A stretch of 64,000 nucleotides of DNA. It comes from Paludibacterium paludis. GTDB taxonomy: Bacteria > Pseudomonadota > Gammaproteobacteria > Burkholderiales > Chromobacteriaceae. Shown here piece by piece: positions 46,550 through 54,738 of the stretch. Each line of letters begins with the position of its first letter. The first letter of the stretch is position 1. The notes below the pieces were generated by a model. The model had not been told where the DNA came from, did not search any database, and worked only from the letters and a program-made list of their open reading frames with translations. Position numbers and translations under genes: made by a program. The stretch is taken from assembly GCF_018802605.1 (NCBI RefSeq), contig NZ_CP069161.1, forward strand, positions 2,480,001-2,544,000. The letters are read 5' to 3'.

Positions 46550-47368
46550 ATGCCCCACTACCTCCCCAACGAGGTTCCCGACCCCGACCACGCCACCTGT
46601 CCGTTGCTGGGACTGGCGGTCGACGCCCCCGCGCCGCACGACTCGGGGATACACAGCCACCGCCGGGCGCAATTGCTCTATGCCGTCAGCGGGGTGCTGC
46701 AGATCAGCGTGGCGAACCGTCGCTACGTCCTGCCACCCGCGCTCGCCGCCTGGATTCCGGCGGGCCTCGCGCACAGCGCCGAAGCCGCCCGGCCATTCGC
46801 CTATCGCAGCCTGTACTTCGATACGGCGGTGTTTGCCGATCTGCCCGGCGACGCGAATATCCTGTCCGTCGGCCCCCTGTTGCGCGAACTGGTTCTGCGG
46901 GCGGCCACCTGGCCCAATGCCCCGCTCGATCCGGCGCAACTGCGCCTGGCCCGGGTGCTGATCGACGAAATCCGCGCGGCGCCCATCGCGCCGCTTGTCC
47001 TGCCGCTGCCGGTGGACCGGCGCCTGGCGCGGATCGTGGAAACGCTGCTCGCCGATCCCGGTCATCCGGACGGACTGGAGGCATTCGCCGCCATGAGCGG
47101 GGCGAGCGGCCGCACCGTCAATCGCCTGTTTCACAAGGAAACCGGCATGGGATTCGCCGCCTGGCGCCGCCAGCTCACCCTCCAGGAGGCCAGCAAGCGC
47201 CTTGCCATGGGGCAGACCGTCACCCGAGTCGCCACCGATCTGGGCTACGCCGGGGAAAGCGCCTTCATCGCCATGTTCCGCAAAGCCACCGGCCATACCC
47301 CGGGACAGGCCAGATGGGCGCCACCCTCTACCGGGCCCGGACGCCCCTCCCGGTCTTCACGCGAGTGA
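46550..47368 (+). CDS. AraC-family transcriptional regulator
   Basis: A 272-residue regulator: cupin-like sensor domain with the HSHRRAQLLYAVSGVLQI block at about 28-50, then an AraC DNA-binding domain with two helix-turn-helix units at about 165-255 (EAFAAMSGASGRTVNRLFHKETGMGFAAWRRQLTLQEASKRL and TRVATDLGYAGESAFIAMFRKATGHTPGQ). It diverges from the Bcr/CflA exporter and probably controls it in response to an exported compound. The ATG at 46550 is only 21 bases from the palindrome, so it may also repress itself. Confidence 0.88.
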   Translation: MPHYLPNEVPDPDHATCPLLGLAVDAPAPHDSGIHSHRRAQLLYAVSGVLQISVANRRYVLPPALAAWIPAGLAHSAEAARPFAYRSLYFDTAVFADLPGDANILSVGPLLRELVLRAATWPNAPLDPAQLRLARVLIDEIRAAPIAPLVLPLPVDRRLARIVETLLADPGHPDGLEAFAAMSGASGRTVNRLFHKETGMGFAAWRRQLTLQEASKRLAMGQTVTRVATDLGYAGESAFIAMFRKATGHTPGQARWAPPSTGPGRPSRSSRE

Positions 47369-47579
47369 AACGGCCCGTCAGCGCGACCCGATAGGCGGCC
47401 ATGACCGGCGGCATCCGGGGGAAACCCGTGGGACGGCATCAACCTCTTGCGCGATGGCCAAGCACAATGTCCTTAACAAGCGGCGAATTCGATGCAGAAA
47501 ACGTTCCCGGCATTCAATGCACCCGCCGTCTGCAGTACAATGCTTCCTTTTGCTGCGCGCTCGCAGCGCATGTCCGCCC

Positions 47580-48341
47580 ATGCCCATCAATTTCGTCAGG
47601 CGTTTGACCGGCAGAAAACGCACCATCCGAACCAATCGCCAGCTCGGCTTCGCGCTGGCTTTCGTGGCGGGCGCCACCAATGCCGGAGGGTTTCTGGCGG
47701 TGCAGCAATATACGTCGCACATGACCGGCATCGTGTCGTCGATGGCGGACAACATCGCGCTGGGCGCCTACGAGCTTGTGCTGGGCGGCGCGGGCGGACT
47801 GTTGTCGTTTCTTGCCGGCGCGGCCACCTCGGCCGTGATGGTCAACTACTCGCGACGCCGGCACACGCATAGCGAATATGCCTACCCGCTGCTGCTGGAG
47901 GCGTTCCTGCTGCTGTGCTTCGGGGTGATGGGCGCATGGTTGTCCGGCATCCGGGGGCTGTTCGTGCCGGCGACCGTCATGCTGCTGTGCTTCATCATGG
48001 GCCTGCAGAACGCGGTGATCACCAAGCTGTCCCACGCGGAAATCCGCACCACGCACATCACCGGCATCGTCACCGACATCGGCATCGAACTGGGCAAACT
48101 CGTCTACTGGAACACCACCGACGCCGCGGTGAGGCCGCATGTCATGGCCAACCGGCAGCGCCTCACCGTTCTGTTCCTGCTCGCCCTGAGCTTCTTTCTC
48201 GGCGGTATCGCCGGCGCCCTCGGTTTCAAGCATGTCGGCTACCTGTCCACCCTTCCGCTGGCGCTCGCCCTGATCACCCTCGCGGTCGTCCCCGCCATGG
48301 ATGATGTCTCTTTCCTGATACATCGCTGGCACCGCAAATAG
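47580..48341 (+). CDS. YoaK/DUF1275-family membrane protein
   Basis: A 253-residue inner-membrane protein of the YoaK family: GFALAFVAGATNAGGFLAVQQYTSHMTGIVSSMADNIALG, then FIMGLQNAVITKLSHAEIRTTHITGIVTDIGIELGKL, the two signature blocks with conserved Thr-Gly. Six or seven helices are visible. No biochemical function is established for the family. The start MPINFVRRL at 47580 is chosen because membrane topology and homology begin there; the frame is open far upstream without family-like sequence. Upstream is the AraC gene on the same strand, 211 bases away. Confidence 0.8.
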   Translation: MPINFVRRLTGRKRTIRTNRQLGFALAFVAGATNAGGFLAVQQYTSHMTGIVSSMADNIALGAYELVLGGAGGLLSFLAGAATSAVMVNYSRRRHTHSEYAYPLLLEAFLLLCFGVMGAWLSGIRGLFVPATVMLLCFIMGLQNAVITKLSHAEIRTTHITGIVTDIGIELGKLVYWNTTDAAVRPHVMANRQRLTVLFLLALSFFLGGIAGALGFKHVGYLSTLPLALALITLAVVPAMDDVSFLIHRWHRK

Positions 48342-48381
48342 GGCACAGATCACGGGCTGTGGCTTTTCCATGGCACCCGGC

Positions 48382-48395
48382 TTGATTTGAGTCAA
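48382..48395 (+). promoter_or_regulatory. FNR/DNR-like box upstream of the NO reductase gene
   Basis: TTGATTTGAGTCAA matches the FNR-family consensus TTGATNNNNATCAA at nine of ten defined positions. It lies 119-132 bases upstream of the NO reductase start and would activate the operon when oxygen is low (FNR/ANR) or NO is sensed (DNR). Confidence 0.75.
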
Positions 48396-48428
48396 GCAAA
48401 AAACAAACGCCCCTTCCTGCCGCCCTAA

Positions 48429-48451
48429 AAGATGTATAAAAAATACATTTA
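48429..48451 (+). promoter_or_regulatory. NsrR-like operator upstream of the NO reductase gene
   Basis: The left half AAGATGTAT and right half AAATACAT agree with the NsrR consensus arms AAGATGYAT and AAATRCAT. The core ATGTAT-AAAAA-ATACAT is a perfect inverted repeat. A TATAAA at 48435-48440 lies inside it and could be the -10 element, so NsrR would block the promoter until NO destroys its iron-sulfur cluster. Confidence 0.72.
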
Positions 48452-48513
48452 ATAGCGTGCACGCCATGTCCGGGCGGTAAGCACAACACACCACCACAGC
48501 AGGGAGTTTCGCA

Positions 48514-50790
48514 ATGAAGTCGACCAAGAGAATCTGGCAATGGCTGGCGCTGGTTTGCGCGCTGTCCTTCGCCGCATTGTTGTACATGGGCCGGGAAATC
48601 TGGCTTTCCGCTCCTCCGATACCGGACCGCGTAGAAAGCGCATCCGGCGCCACGCTGTTCACCGGCGAAGAGATCCGGCGCGGTCAGGAAGTCTGGCTCG
48701 CGGCCGGCGGGCAGCAGATCGGCACGGTCTGGGGCCACGGCAGTTATGTGGCGCCCGACTGGAGCGCCGACTGGCTGCACCGCGAAGCGGTCGACCTGCG
48801 CGAGCGCCTGTCAAGACAGCTTGCCAATAACGGCTTCGACAGTCTGGATGCCGACCGGCGCGCTGTCGTCGCTCGCCGGCTGGTCGGCGAGATGCGTCAT
48901 AACGGCTACAACGCCGAAACCCGGACCCTTGTCGTTTCAGACCTGCGCGCCGACGCGATCGGCGCCGTGGCCGGCCACTACATGACGCTGTATGGCACGG
49001 ACCCGGCCCTGCAATCCCTCAGGGAAGACTACGCGATGACCGCCGGCAGTGTTCCTGACGCCGCCGACCGCCGCGCGTTGGCCGCCTTCTACTTCTGGTC
49101 GGCCTGGGCAACGTCCACCGACCGTCCGGGAGAAACCGGCCACTCCTACACCAACAACTGGCCGCACGAACCGATGGTCGAGAACACACCGACCACGGCC
49201 AACGGCATGTGGTCCATCGCCAGCGTGATCGTGCTGCTGGCCGGCGTGGCCGCCATGGTCTGGTTCCACAGCGCCCGGGCCGAGCATGACGAGGCCGCGC
49301 GGGCACCGGATCGTGATCCGCTGTTTTCCCTGACGCCGACCCCGTCGATGCGCGCCACGCTCAAGTACTTCTCTATCGTCATCGCGCTGCTGCTCGTCCA
49401 GATCGGCATGGGCGCCATCACCGCGCACTACGCCGTCGAAGGAGGAGGCTTCTTCGGCATTCCGCTGGCCGAAGTGCTGCCGTTCGTTGTCAGCCGCACC
49501 ATCCATACCCAGTTCGGCGTACTGTGGATCGCCACGGCCTGGCTCGCCACCGGCCTGTACATCGCGCCGCTGCTCGCCGGCTTCGAACCCAAGTGGCAAA
49601 AGCTCGGGGTGGATGCGCTGTTCTGGGCGCTGATCGTCATTGTCGCCGGATCCACCCTCTGCGGCTGGCTCGGTTCGCTGCAGCACAAGGGCACCGACTT
49701 CGCCTTCTGGATCGGCAACCAGGGGCTGGCCTACACCAGCATGGGACGAGTCTGGCAGATCCTGCTCTTCATCGGATTGATGTTCTGGCTGTTTCTGATG
49801 GCGCGCGCGCTGATCCCCGCGATCCGCGCCGCCCGCGAAGGCCGCGGCCTGATCGCGATGGTGTTCCTGTCCGCCGCCTGCATCGGGCTGTTTTACGCCT
49901 CCTCGCTCGCCTGGGGGCAACGCACTCATTATTCGATGATCGAGTACTGGCGCTGGTGGCTGGTGCATCTGTGGGTGGAAGGCTTCTTCGAAGTGTTCGC
50001 CACAGCGGTGATCGCGCTGATTTTCTCGCGACTCGGCCTGATCCGCATGGCCAGCGCCAACCGCGCCATCGTACTGGAAACCATCGTGTTCCTCGCCGGC
50101 GGCATTCTTGGCACACTGCATCACCTGTACTTCACCGGCGCCTCCACCGGCGTCATCGCGGTCGGCGCGGTGTTTTCCGCCTTCGAAGTGGTGCCGCTCG
50201 CCCTGGTCGGGCTGGAAGGCTGGCAAACCTACAAGCGCGTCGACGCCGCGCCGTGGGTCGCCGCCTGGCGCTGGCCGATCCTGTTCTTCGTCGCCGTCGG
50301 CGTGTGGAATACCGTGGGAGCCGGGCTGCTGGGCTTCGCCATCAATCCGCCGATTTCCCTCTACTACGTGCAGGGTCTGAACATGACCCCGGCCCACGGG
50401 CACGCGGCGCTGTTCGGGGTATACGGCATGCTTGGCATCGGCCTGATGCTGTTCTGCCTGCGCGGCCTGACCGAGCGCGCCGCCTGGTCCGATAGCCTGC
50501 TAAAAGCAACCTTCTGGCTGCTGAACATCGGCTTGGCCATGATGGTATTCCTGTCGATCCTCCCCTCCGGCATCTACCAGGCCTGGGCAAGCGTGACGCA
50601 GGGACTGTGGTACGCCCGCTCGCCCGAAATCGTTCACGCTCCGGTGATGCACGCGCTGGTCTGGGCGCGCGTTCCCGGCGACATCGTCTTCGCCGTCGGC
50701 GCGCTGTGCCTTGCCGTCTTCGCCGCGAAGCTGGTGATCGCGCCCCGTACCGGAAAAACCGCCCTCTCCACATCCGGAAAACGCGCCTGA
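48514..50790 (+). CDS. norB: Quinol-dependent nitric oxide reductase (qNOR)
   Basis: A 758-residue inner-membrane enzyme that reduces NO to N2O using quinol. The N-terminal part (residues about 1-230) is the periplasmic extension that replaces NorC, without a c-type heme motif. The catalytic subunit has about 14 helices with the metal-binding His residues: HTQFGVLWIATAWLATGLYIAPLL, HLWVEGFFEVFAT (His and Glu for the FeB site), GTLHHLYFTG and PAHGHAALFGVYG. This is the long single-chain form known from Neisseria and Ralstonia. A GGGAGTTTCGC site precedes the ATG. It is the first gene of the operon with nirK, so NO made by nitrite reduction is removed at once. Confidence 0.95.
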   Translation: MKSTKRIWQWLALVCALSFAALLYMGREIWLSAPPIPDRVESASGATLFTGEEIRRGQEVWLAAGGQQIGTVWGHGSYVAPDWSADWLHREAVDLRERLSRQLANNGFDSLDADRRAVVARRLVGEMRHNGYNAETRTLVVSDLRADAIGAVAGHYMTLYGTDPALQSLREDYAMTAGSVPDAADRRALAAFYFWSAWATSTDRPGETGHSYTNNWPHEPMVENTPTTANGMWSIASVIVLLAGVAAMVWFHSARAEHDEAARAPDRDPLFSLTPTPSMRATLKYFSIVIALLLVQIGMGAITAHYAVEGGGFFGIPLAEVLPFVVSRTIHTQFGVLWIATAWLATGLYIAPLLAGFEPKWQKLGVDALFWALIVIVAGSTLCGWLGSLQHKGTDFAFWIGNQGLAYTSMGRVWQILLFIGLMFWLFLMARALIPAIRAAREGRGLIAMVFLSAACIGLFYASSLAWGQRTHYSMIEYWRWWLVHLWVEGFFEVFATAVIALIFSRLGLIRMASANRAIVLETIVFLAGGILGTLHHLYFTGASTGVIAVGAVFSAFEVVPLALVGLEGWQTYKRVDAAPWVAAWRWPILFFVAVGVWNTVGAGLLGFAINPPISLYYVQGLNMTPAHGHAALFGVYGMLGIGLMLFCLRGLTERAAWSDSLLKATFWLLNIGLAMMVFLSILPSGIYQAWASVTQGLWYARSPEIVHAPVMHALVWARVPGDIVFAVGALCLAVFAAKLVIAPRTGKTALSTSGKRA

Positions 50791-50848
50791 CGCCGTAAAA
50801 GACGGTCCGGCGCAGCCGTGCCGGACCGAACCCGCTGGAGCCATGACA

Positions 50849-52279
50849 ATGAAAACCCTGTTCACCCTGGCCATTCCCGCCGCCCTGCTTGTGCAACCCT
50901 GTATGGCAGCCGTCCAGCCTTCCCGCGCGGAAGCGACGCTGCCCGTGATTCACCAGACCCTGGTCGCGCCACCGGCCATGCCGCCGCGAATTACCCGCAA
51001 CTACCCGGCGCGCGTGGTGGTCGATCTGACCATCGAGGAAATGGAACGGGAAATCGCCCCCGGCTCCACCTACACCTTCTGGACGTTCGGCGGCACGGTG
51101 CCGGGCAAGATGATCCGGGTGCGCGAAGGCGACACGGTCGAGCTTCATGTGCTTAATCTCGCGGGCAATAAACTTCCCCACAACATCGACCTGCACGCGG
51201 TAACGGGCCCGGGCGGCGGAGCGCCGCAAACCCTGCTCGCGCCGGGACATCAGGCGAGTTTCACATTCAAGGCGCTGGACCCTGGCCTGTTCGTCTACCA
51301 CTGCGCCACGACTCCGGTGGGCATGCACGTGGCCAACGGCATGTACGGCATGATTCTGGTCGAACCCAAAGCGGGTCTGAGTCCGGTGGATCGCGAATAC
51401 TATGTGATGCAGGGAGATTTCTACACTAATACCGGCTACCGGGCGGGCGGTCTGCAATCATTCGACATGCAAAAGGCCGTCGACGAAAAACCCACCTACG
51501 TGCTGTTCAACGGCGCCGACCGCGCGCTGACCGGCAAAAATGCCCTGACCGCGAAAGCGGGCGACAAGGTGAGAATGTTCTTCGGTGTGGGCGGACCGAA
51601 CCTGACCTCGAGTTTCCATATCATCGGCGCGATCTTCGACAGGGTCTATTTCGAAGGCGGCAGCCGCTATCAGCAGCATGTCCAGACCACCATGGTGCCG
51701 GCCGGCGGATCGGCGATCGTCGAATTCACGCCCAAGGTTCCGGGCAACCTGACACTGGTCGACCATTCGCTGACGCGCGCTTTCAACAAGGGAGCGATCG
51801 GACTGCTGGCGGTCAACGGTCCTGACCGTCCCGACATCTACGGCAAAGGTGTCATCACCCCGATCGGCAACGCGACGGCGCACCCGGTCGCGTTGCCGGC
51901 CGGCGAGGAAGCGCCCGGCAACGCCGAGCCGCCCCTCCCGCGCGATACGGCCAAGACCGGCAGCCGCGGCAAACAGGTGTTCGACAAAAACTGCGTCGCC
52001 TGCCATCAGGCCACCGGACTGGGCATCGCCGGCGTGTTCCCGCCGCTGGCCAACTCGGACTTCCTCCAGAAAAACCCACAGGAGGCCGCGCGGATCCTGA
52101 TCGGCGGCCGGGCCGGGGAGATCATGGTGAATGGCGTCAAATACAACGGCGTGATGCCGCCCCAGGATCTGTCGGACAGCGAAATCGCCGAGGTGCTCAA
52201 CTATGTGAACGTGACCTTCAACGCCGGCAAGCCCGTGCTCGACGCCGCGCAGGTCAAGGCCTTGAGAAGCCACAAATGA
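50849..52279 (+). CDS. nirK: Copper nitrite reductase with C-terminal cytochrome c domain
   Basis: A 476-residue periplasmic enzyme reducing nitrite to NO. After a signal peptide (about 1-21, ending QPCMAA) come two cupredoxin domains. The type 1 copper ligands are H111, C152, H160 and M165; the type 2 copper ligands are H116, H151 and H306; the catalytic pair is D114 and H257. All are intact. After a linker at about 345-370 a cytochrome c domain has CVACH (C382, C385, H386) and a Met ligand at about M436 in YNGVMPP. The fused heme domain can pass electrons directly to the copper site, as in three-domain enzymes such as that of Ralstonia pickettii. ATG 50849 is preferred over 50843 because the GGAG site is eight bases away. 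It overlaps nirV by four bases. Confidence 0.95.
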   Translation: MKTLFTLAIPAALLVQPCMAAVQPSRAEATLPVIHQTLVAPPAMPPRITRNYPARVVVDLTIEEMEREIAPGSTYTFWTFGGTVPGKMIRVREGDTVELHVLNLAGNKLPHNIDLHAVTGPGGGAPQTLLAPGHQASFTFKALDPGLFVYHCATTPVGMHVANGMYGMILVEPKAGLSPVDREYYVMQGDFYTNTGYRAGGLQSFDMQKAVDEKPTYVLFNGADRALTGKNALTAKAGDKVRMFFGVGGPNLTSSFHIIGAIFDRVYFEGGSRYQQHVQTTMVPAGGSAIVEFTPKVPGNLTLVDHSLTRAFNKGAIGLLAVNGPDRPDIYGKGVITPIGNATAHPVALPAGEEAPGNAEPPLPRDTAKTGSRGKQVFDKNCVACHQATGLGIAGVFPPLANSDFLQKNPQEAARILIGGRAGEIMVNGVKYNGVMPPQDLSDSEIAEVLNYVNVTFNAGKPVLDAAQVKALRSHK

Positions 52280-53028
52280 ACGCCGCCGCGCGGGCCGCAG
52301 CCCTGCTCCTGAGCCTGGCGTGCGCGGCGGGGCACGCCGCCGACTACGTGGGGGTCGGCGGCGGCGCCCTGGACAGCGCCTTGCCGGTCAATGGCGCCAG
52401 TATCAAGGTGCGCCCGTTCCTCATGCGCGCGACGCCGGTAAGCCGCGAGGAGTTCCGGACGTTCTTGCGGCAAGACCCGGCGTGGAGCAAGGAACGGGTT
52501 CCGCGGCTGTTCGCCGGCGCGGGTTACCTGCGCAACCTGACGGACAGCGCCGGCGACACGCCGGTCACCGAAGTGAGCTGGTTCGCGGCGCGCGCGTTCT
52601 GCGCCGCGGAAAACGCGCGCCTGCCGACCTGGTACGAGTGGGAGTTCGCGGCCGCCGCCGACGCCACGCGCATCGACGCGCGCAAGGACCCGGTCTGGCT
52701 CGCGCGCATTCTGCGCTGGTACGAACGCCCGGCCAAAGACACCCCCGCGCCGGTCGCCATGGACGCCAATGTCTGGGGCGTACGCGGGCTGCACGGCAAC
52801 ATTTACGAGTGGGTGGACGACTTCAACGGCCTTTTCGTGACCGCCGACAGCCGCAGCCAGGGGGAACAGAAAACCCTGGAGACCTGCGGCGCGGCGGCCC
52901 TGTCGCTCGCCGACCGCGACAATTACGCGATTCTGATGCGCATCGCCCTGCTCAGCGCCCTGTCCGCGACGGACACGCTCGGCACGCTGGGATTCCGCTG
53001 CGCGAAAACACGGGAGGAAGCGAAATGA
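52276..53028 (+). CDS. nirV: NirV-like formylglycine-generating-enzyme-fold protein
   Basis: A 250-residue exported protein with a signal peptide (about 1-22, ending GHA) and the SUMF1/formylglycine-generating-enzyme fold: IKVRPFLMRATPVSREEFRTFL, TPVTEVSWFAARAFCAAENARLPTWYEWEFAAAA, GLHGNIYEWVDDF and the terminal LGFRCAKT. The active-site Cys pair of true formylglycine enzymes is not clearly present; cysteines lie in ARAFCAAE, LETCGAA and GFRCAK. Genes of this kind next to nirK are called nirV. Its biochemical role is unsettled; maturation of NirK or its copper site is inferred from location. It overlaps both neighbours by four bases. Confidence 0.8.
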   Translation: MNAAARAAALLLSLACAAGHAADYVGVGGGALDSALPVNGASIKVRPFLMRATPVSREEFRTFLRQDPAWSKERVPRLFAGAGYLRNLTDSAGDTPVTEVSWFAARAFCAAENARLPTWYEWEFAAAADATRIDARKDPVWLARILRWYERPAKDTPAPVAMDANVWGVRGLHGNIYEWVDDFNGLFVTADSRSQGEQKTLETCGAAALSLADRDNYAILMRIALLSALSATDTLGTLGFRCAKTREEAK

Positions 53029-53615
53029 AAACATTCTTGTTTTTACGGTTGACCGCCGCCCTGGCCCTCGCCGCGGCGCTGGTCGGCGCCCCCGCCCGCG
53101 CGGCCGGAACCGATTTGCCCGGCGACTCGCTCTACCGCCTTCCCGTTCCATTGACCGACCTGCGCGGCGACGCGTTCACGCTTATGCGGCTGCGCGGCGC
53201 GCCGGCGCTGATCAGCATGTTCTACGGCGACTGCAAGCTGGCCTGCCCGGTGGCGATGCACGGCATCGAAAACCTCGTCTCGACCCTGCCGCCCGCCCGG
53301 CGCGAACGCCTCGCCATCGTGCTGGTCAGCCTCGATCCGGCGCGCGACACGCCCACCTCGCTGCGCGAACTGGCCAGAGAACACGGGATGACGGCCAACT
53401 GGCATCTGGCGGTCGGCAAGAATGACAGCGACACGCGCGCCTTCGCCGCCGCCATCGGCCTGCGCTACCGCACTTTGCCGGATGGCGGCATCAACCACAC
53501 GACCCGCCTTGTTCTGACCGACAGCGCCGGACGGGTGATCGCGACCCAGGAAAACATGGACACCGGTGTCGATCCGGCGATGGCACGCGCTGTCGACAGC
53601 GCGACCCGTCACTGA
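53025..53615 (+). CDS. SCO1/SenC-family copper chaperone
   Basis: A 196-residue thioredoxin-fold protein with a signal peptide (about 1-26, ending ARA). It has the copper-binding C-x3-C-P motif in YGDCKLACPVAM and the downstream His ligand in GGINHTTRL. SCO proteins deliver copper to periplasmic or membrane enzymes, classically cytochrome oxidase. As the last gene of the qNOR-nirK-nirV operon, with a four-base overlap to nirV, this one probably loads the copper centres of NirK or keeps their cysteine reduced. All key residues are present. Confidence 0.88.
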   Translation: MKTFLFLRLTAALALAAALVGAPARAAGTDLPGDSLYRLPVPLTDLRGDAFTLMRLRGAPALISMFYGDCKLACPVAMHGIENLVSTLPPARRERLAIVLVSLDPARDTPTSLRELAREHGMTANWHLAVGKNDSDTRAFAAAIGLRYRTLPDGGINHTTRLVLTDSAGRVIATQENMDTGVDPAMARAVDSATRH

Positions 53616-53756
53616 GCGCGCCGGAAACACGCCGGGGATGGGCGTGAGGGGCCGATTGGTGAAATTACCCAAGAAACGCTTACAAAACCCTCTGCCCATC
53701 TGCAAGTCATCTTGGCATAATGGCGCTAATCAACTTATGCCGCTTTCAACACTGCC

Positions 53757-54731
53757 ATGCTAAAACGCCTGCTTTCGCTGTTCGGTGCCGATACAACCTC
53801 CCCTTCCCCCGCCCAGCGGGAGACGATTGCCGATCCCGAGGGAGCGGCGCTGATCAGAACACAGGACGACTACGGCAGGGAAGTGAGCATCACACGCGAC
53901 GAATGGCGTGACAAATACTTGCTGCCCGGCCTGCAATTGCACTGGGATGATCCGGAGGCCTTGCACGATCTTGTGCAATCCGGGCTGGACGAAGGGTTTT
54001 CCTCGGAGCTGAAGCTCGCCTCCCAGCGGCTGGTGGAAATCGATCCGGATCGGGAGCGCGGTCACGGGCTGCACAGCCTCGTACTCACGAAAAGCGGCCT
54101 GCCGGACAAGGCGGAGGCCACCCTGCACGCGGCCATGCACAAACTCGGCAAGACCCCCGGCCTGCTCATGGCGCTGGCCAGAATCCAGGATGCCAGGGGG
54201 AAACCGGAACGCGCCGCGTCGCTGCTGTGGCAGGCTCTTCAAGCCGATCCCAACCGCGACGAGGCCATCGTCTGGTGGCTGGAGGGCAAGCAGCGCGAGT
54301 CGGGCGACGCCGGCTACCGGGAGGCGCTCGAAGCGCTCGCGGCGCTGCCCGGCGCCTGGCGCGCCACGTTGTACCTCGCGCGGACACGACTCGCCGAGGG
54401 GCATGGCGACGAGGCACGGGATCTGGCGACACGGGCGCTGGCCAGAGGCGAGGTCGACAGCGAAGCGCTGGCGCTACTCGCGCAAGACCTGCGCCAGGCG
54501 CAGCGAATGGATCTGCTGGCGGAACTGGTCGGCCCGCATTACCGGCCGGAACGCGATGACCCCCGGACGGGGCTCGCGCTGCTCGGCGCCTATCTGGCGC
54601 TCGACATGAGCGGCGAGGGCGAAGCGCTGCTCGCGCAGATGTCGGAGCTGAACCGTCCGGAGCTCGAACCCCGCCTGATGGAACTGGTTCGCGATTTCGC
54701 CGCGCGCCGGGCCGCCCGCCAGGACGCCTGA
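53757..54731 (+). CDS. TPR-like repeat protein, short paralogue
   Basis: A 324-residue cytoplasmic protein homologous to the N-terminal half of the protein at 6800-8767. Shared landmarks: MLKR-x-LS at the start, DYGREVSITRDEWRDKYLLPGLQLHWDD (about 38-65), the repeat block DKAEATLHAAMHKLGKTPGLLMALARIQDARGKPERAASLLWQALQADP, and AALPGAWRATLYLAR. It lacks the extra 320-residue C-terminal part of the longer protein and its codons are as GC-rich as the rest of the window. No enzymatic motif is visible; scaffold or regulatory function is possible. It follows the denitrification operon after 141 bases, so it is probably separately expressed. Confidence 0.78.
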   Translation: MLKRLLSLFGADTTSPSPAQRETIADPEGAALIRTQDDYGREVSITRDEWRDKYLLPGLQLHWDDPEALHDLVQSGLDEGFSSELKLASQRLVEIDPDRERGHGLHSLVLTKSGLPDKAEATLHAAMHKLGKTPGLLMALARIQDARGKPERAASLLWQALQADPNRDEAIVWWLEGKQRESGDAGYREALEALAALPGAWRATLYLARTRLAEGHGDEARDLATRALARGEVDSEALALLAQDLRQAQRMDLLAELVGPHYRPERDDPRTGLALLGAYLALDMSGEGEALLAQMSELNRPELEPRLMELVRDFAARRAARQDA

Positions 54732-54738
54732 GGGCGAT

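Noticed and set aside
53025..53615. SCO protein with a missing copper-binding cysteine
   Set aside because: On close reading GDCKLACP contains the full C-x3-C-P motif and the His ligand is present, so nothing is missing.
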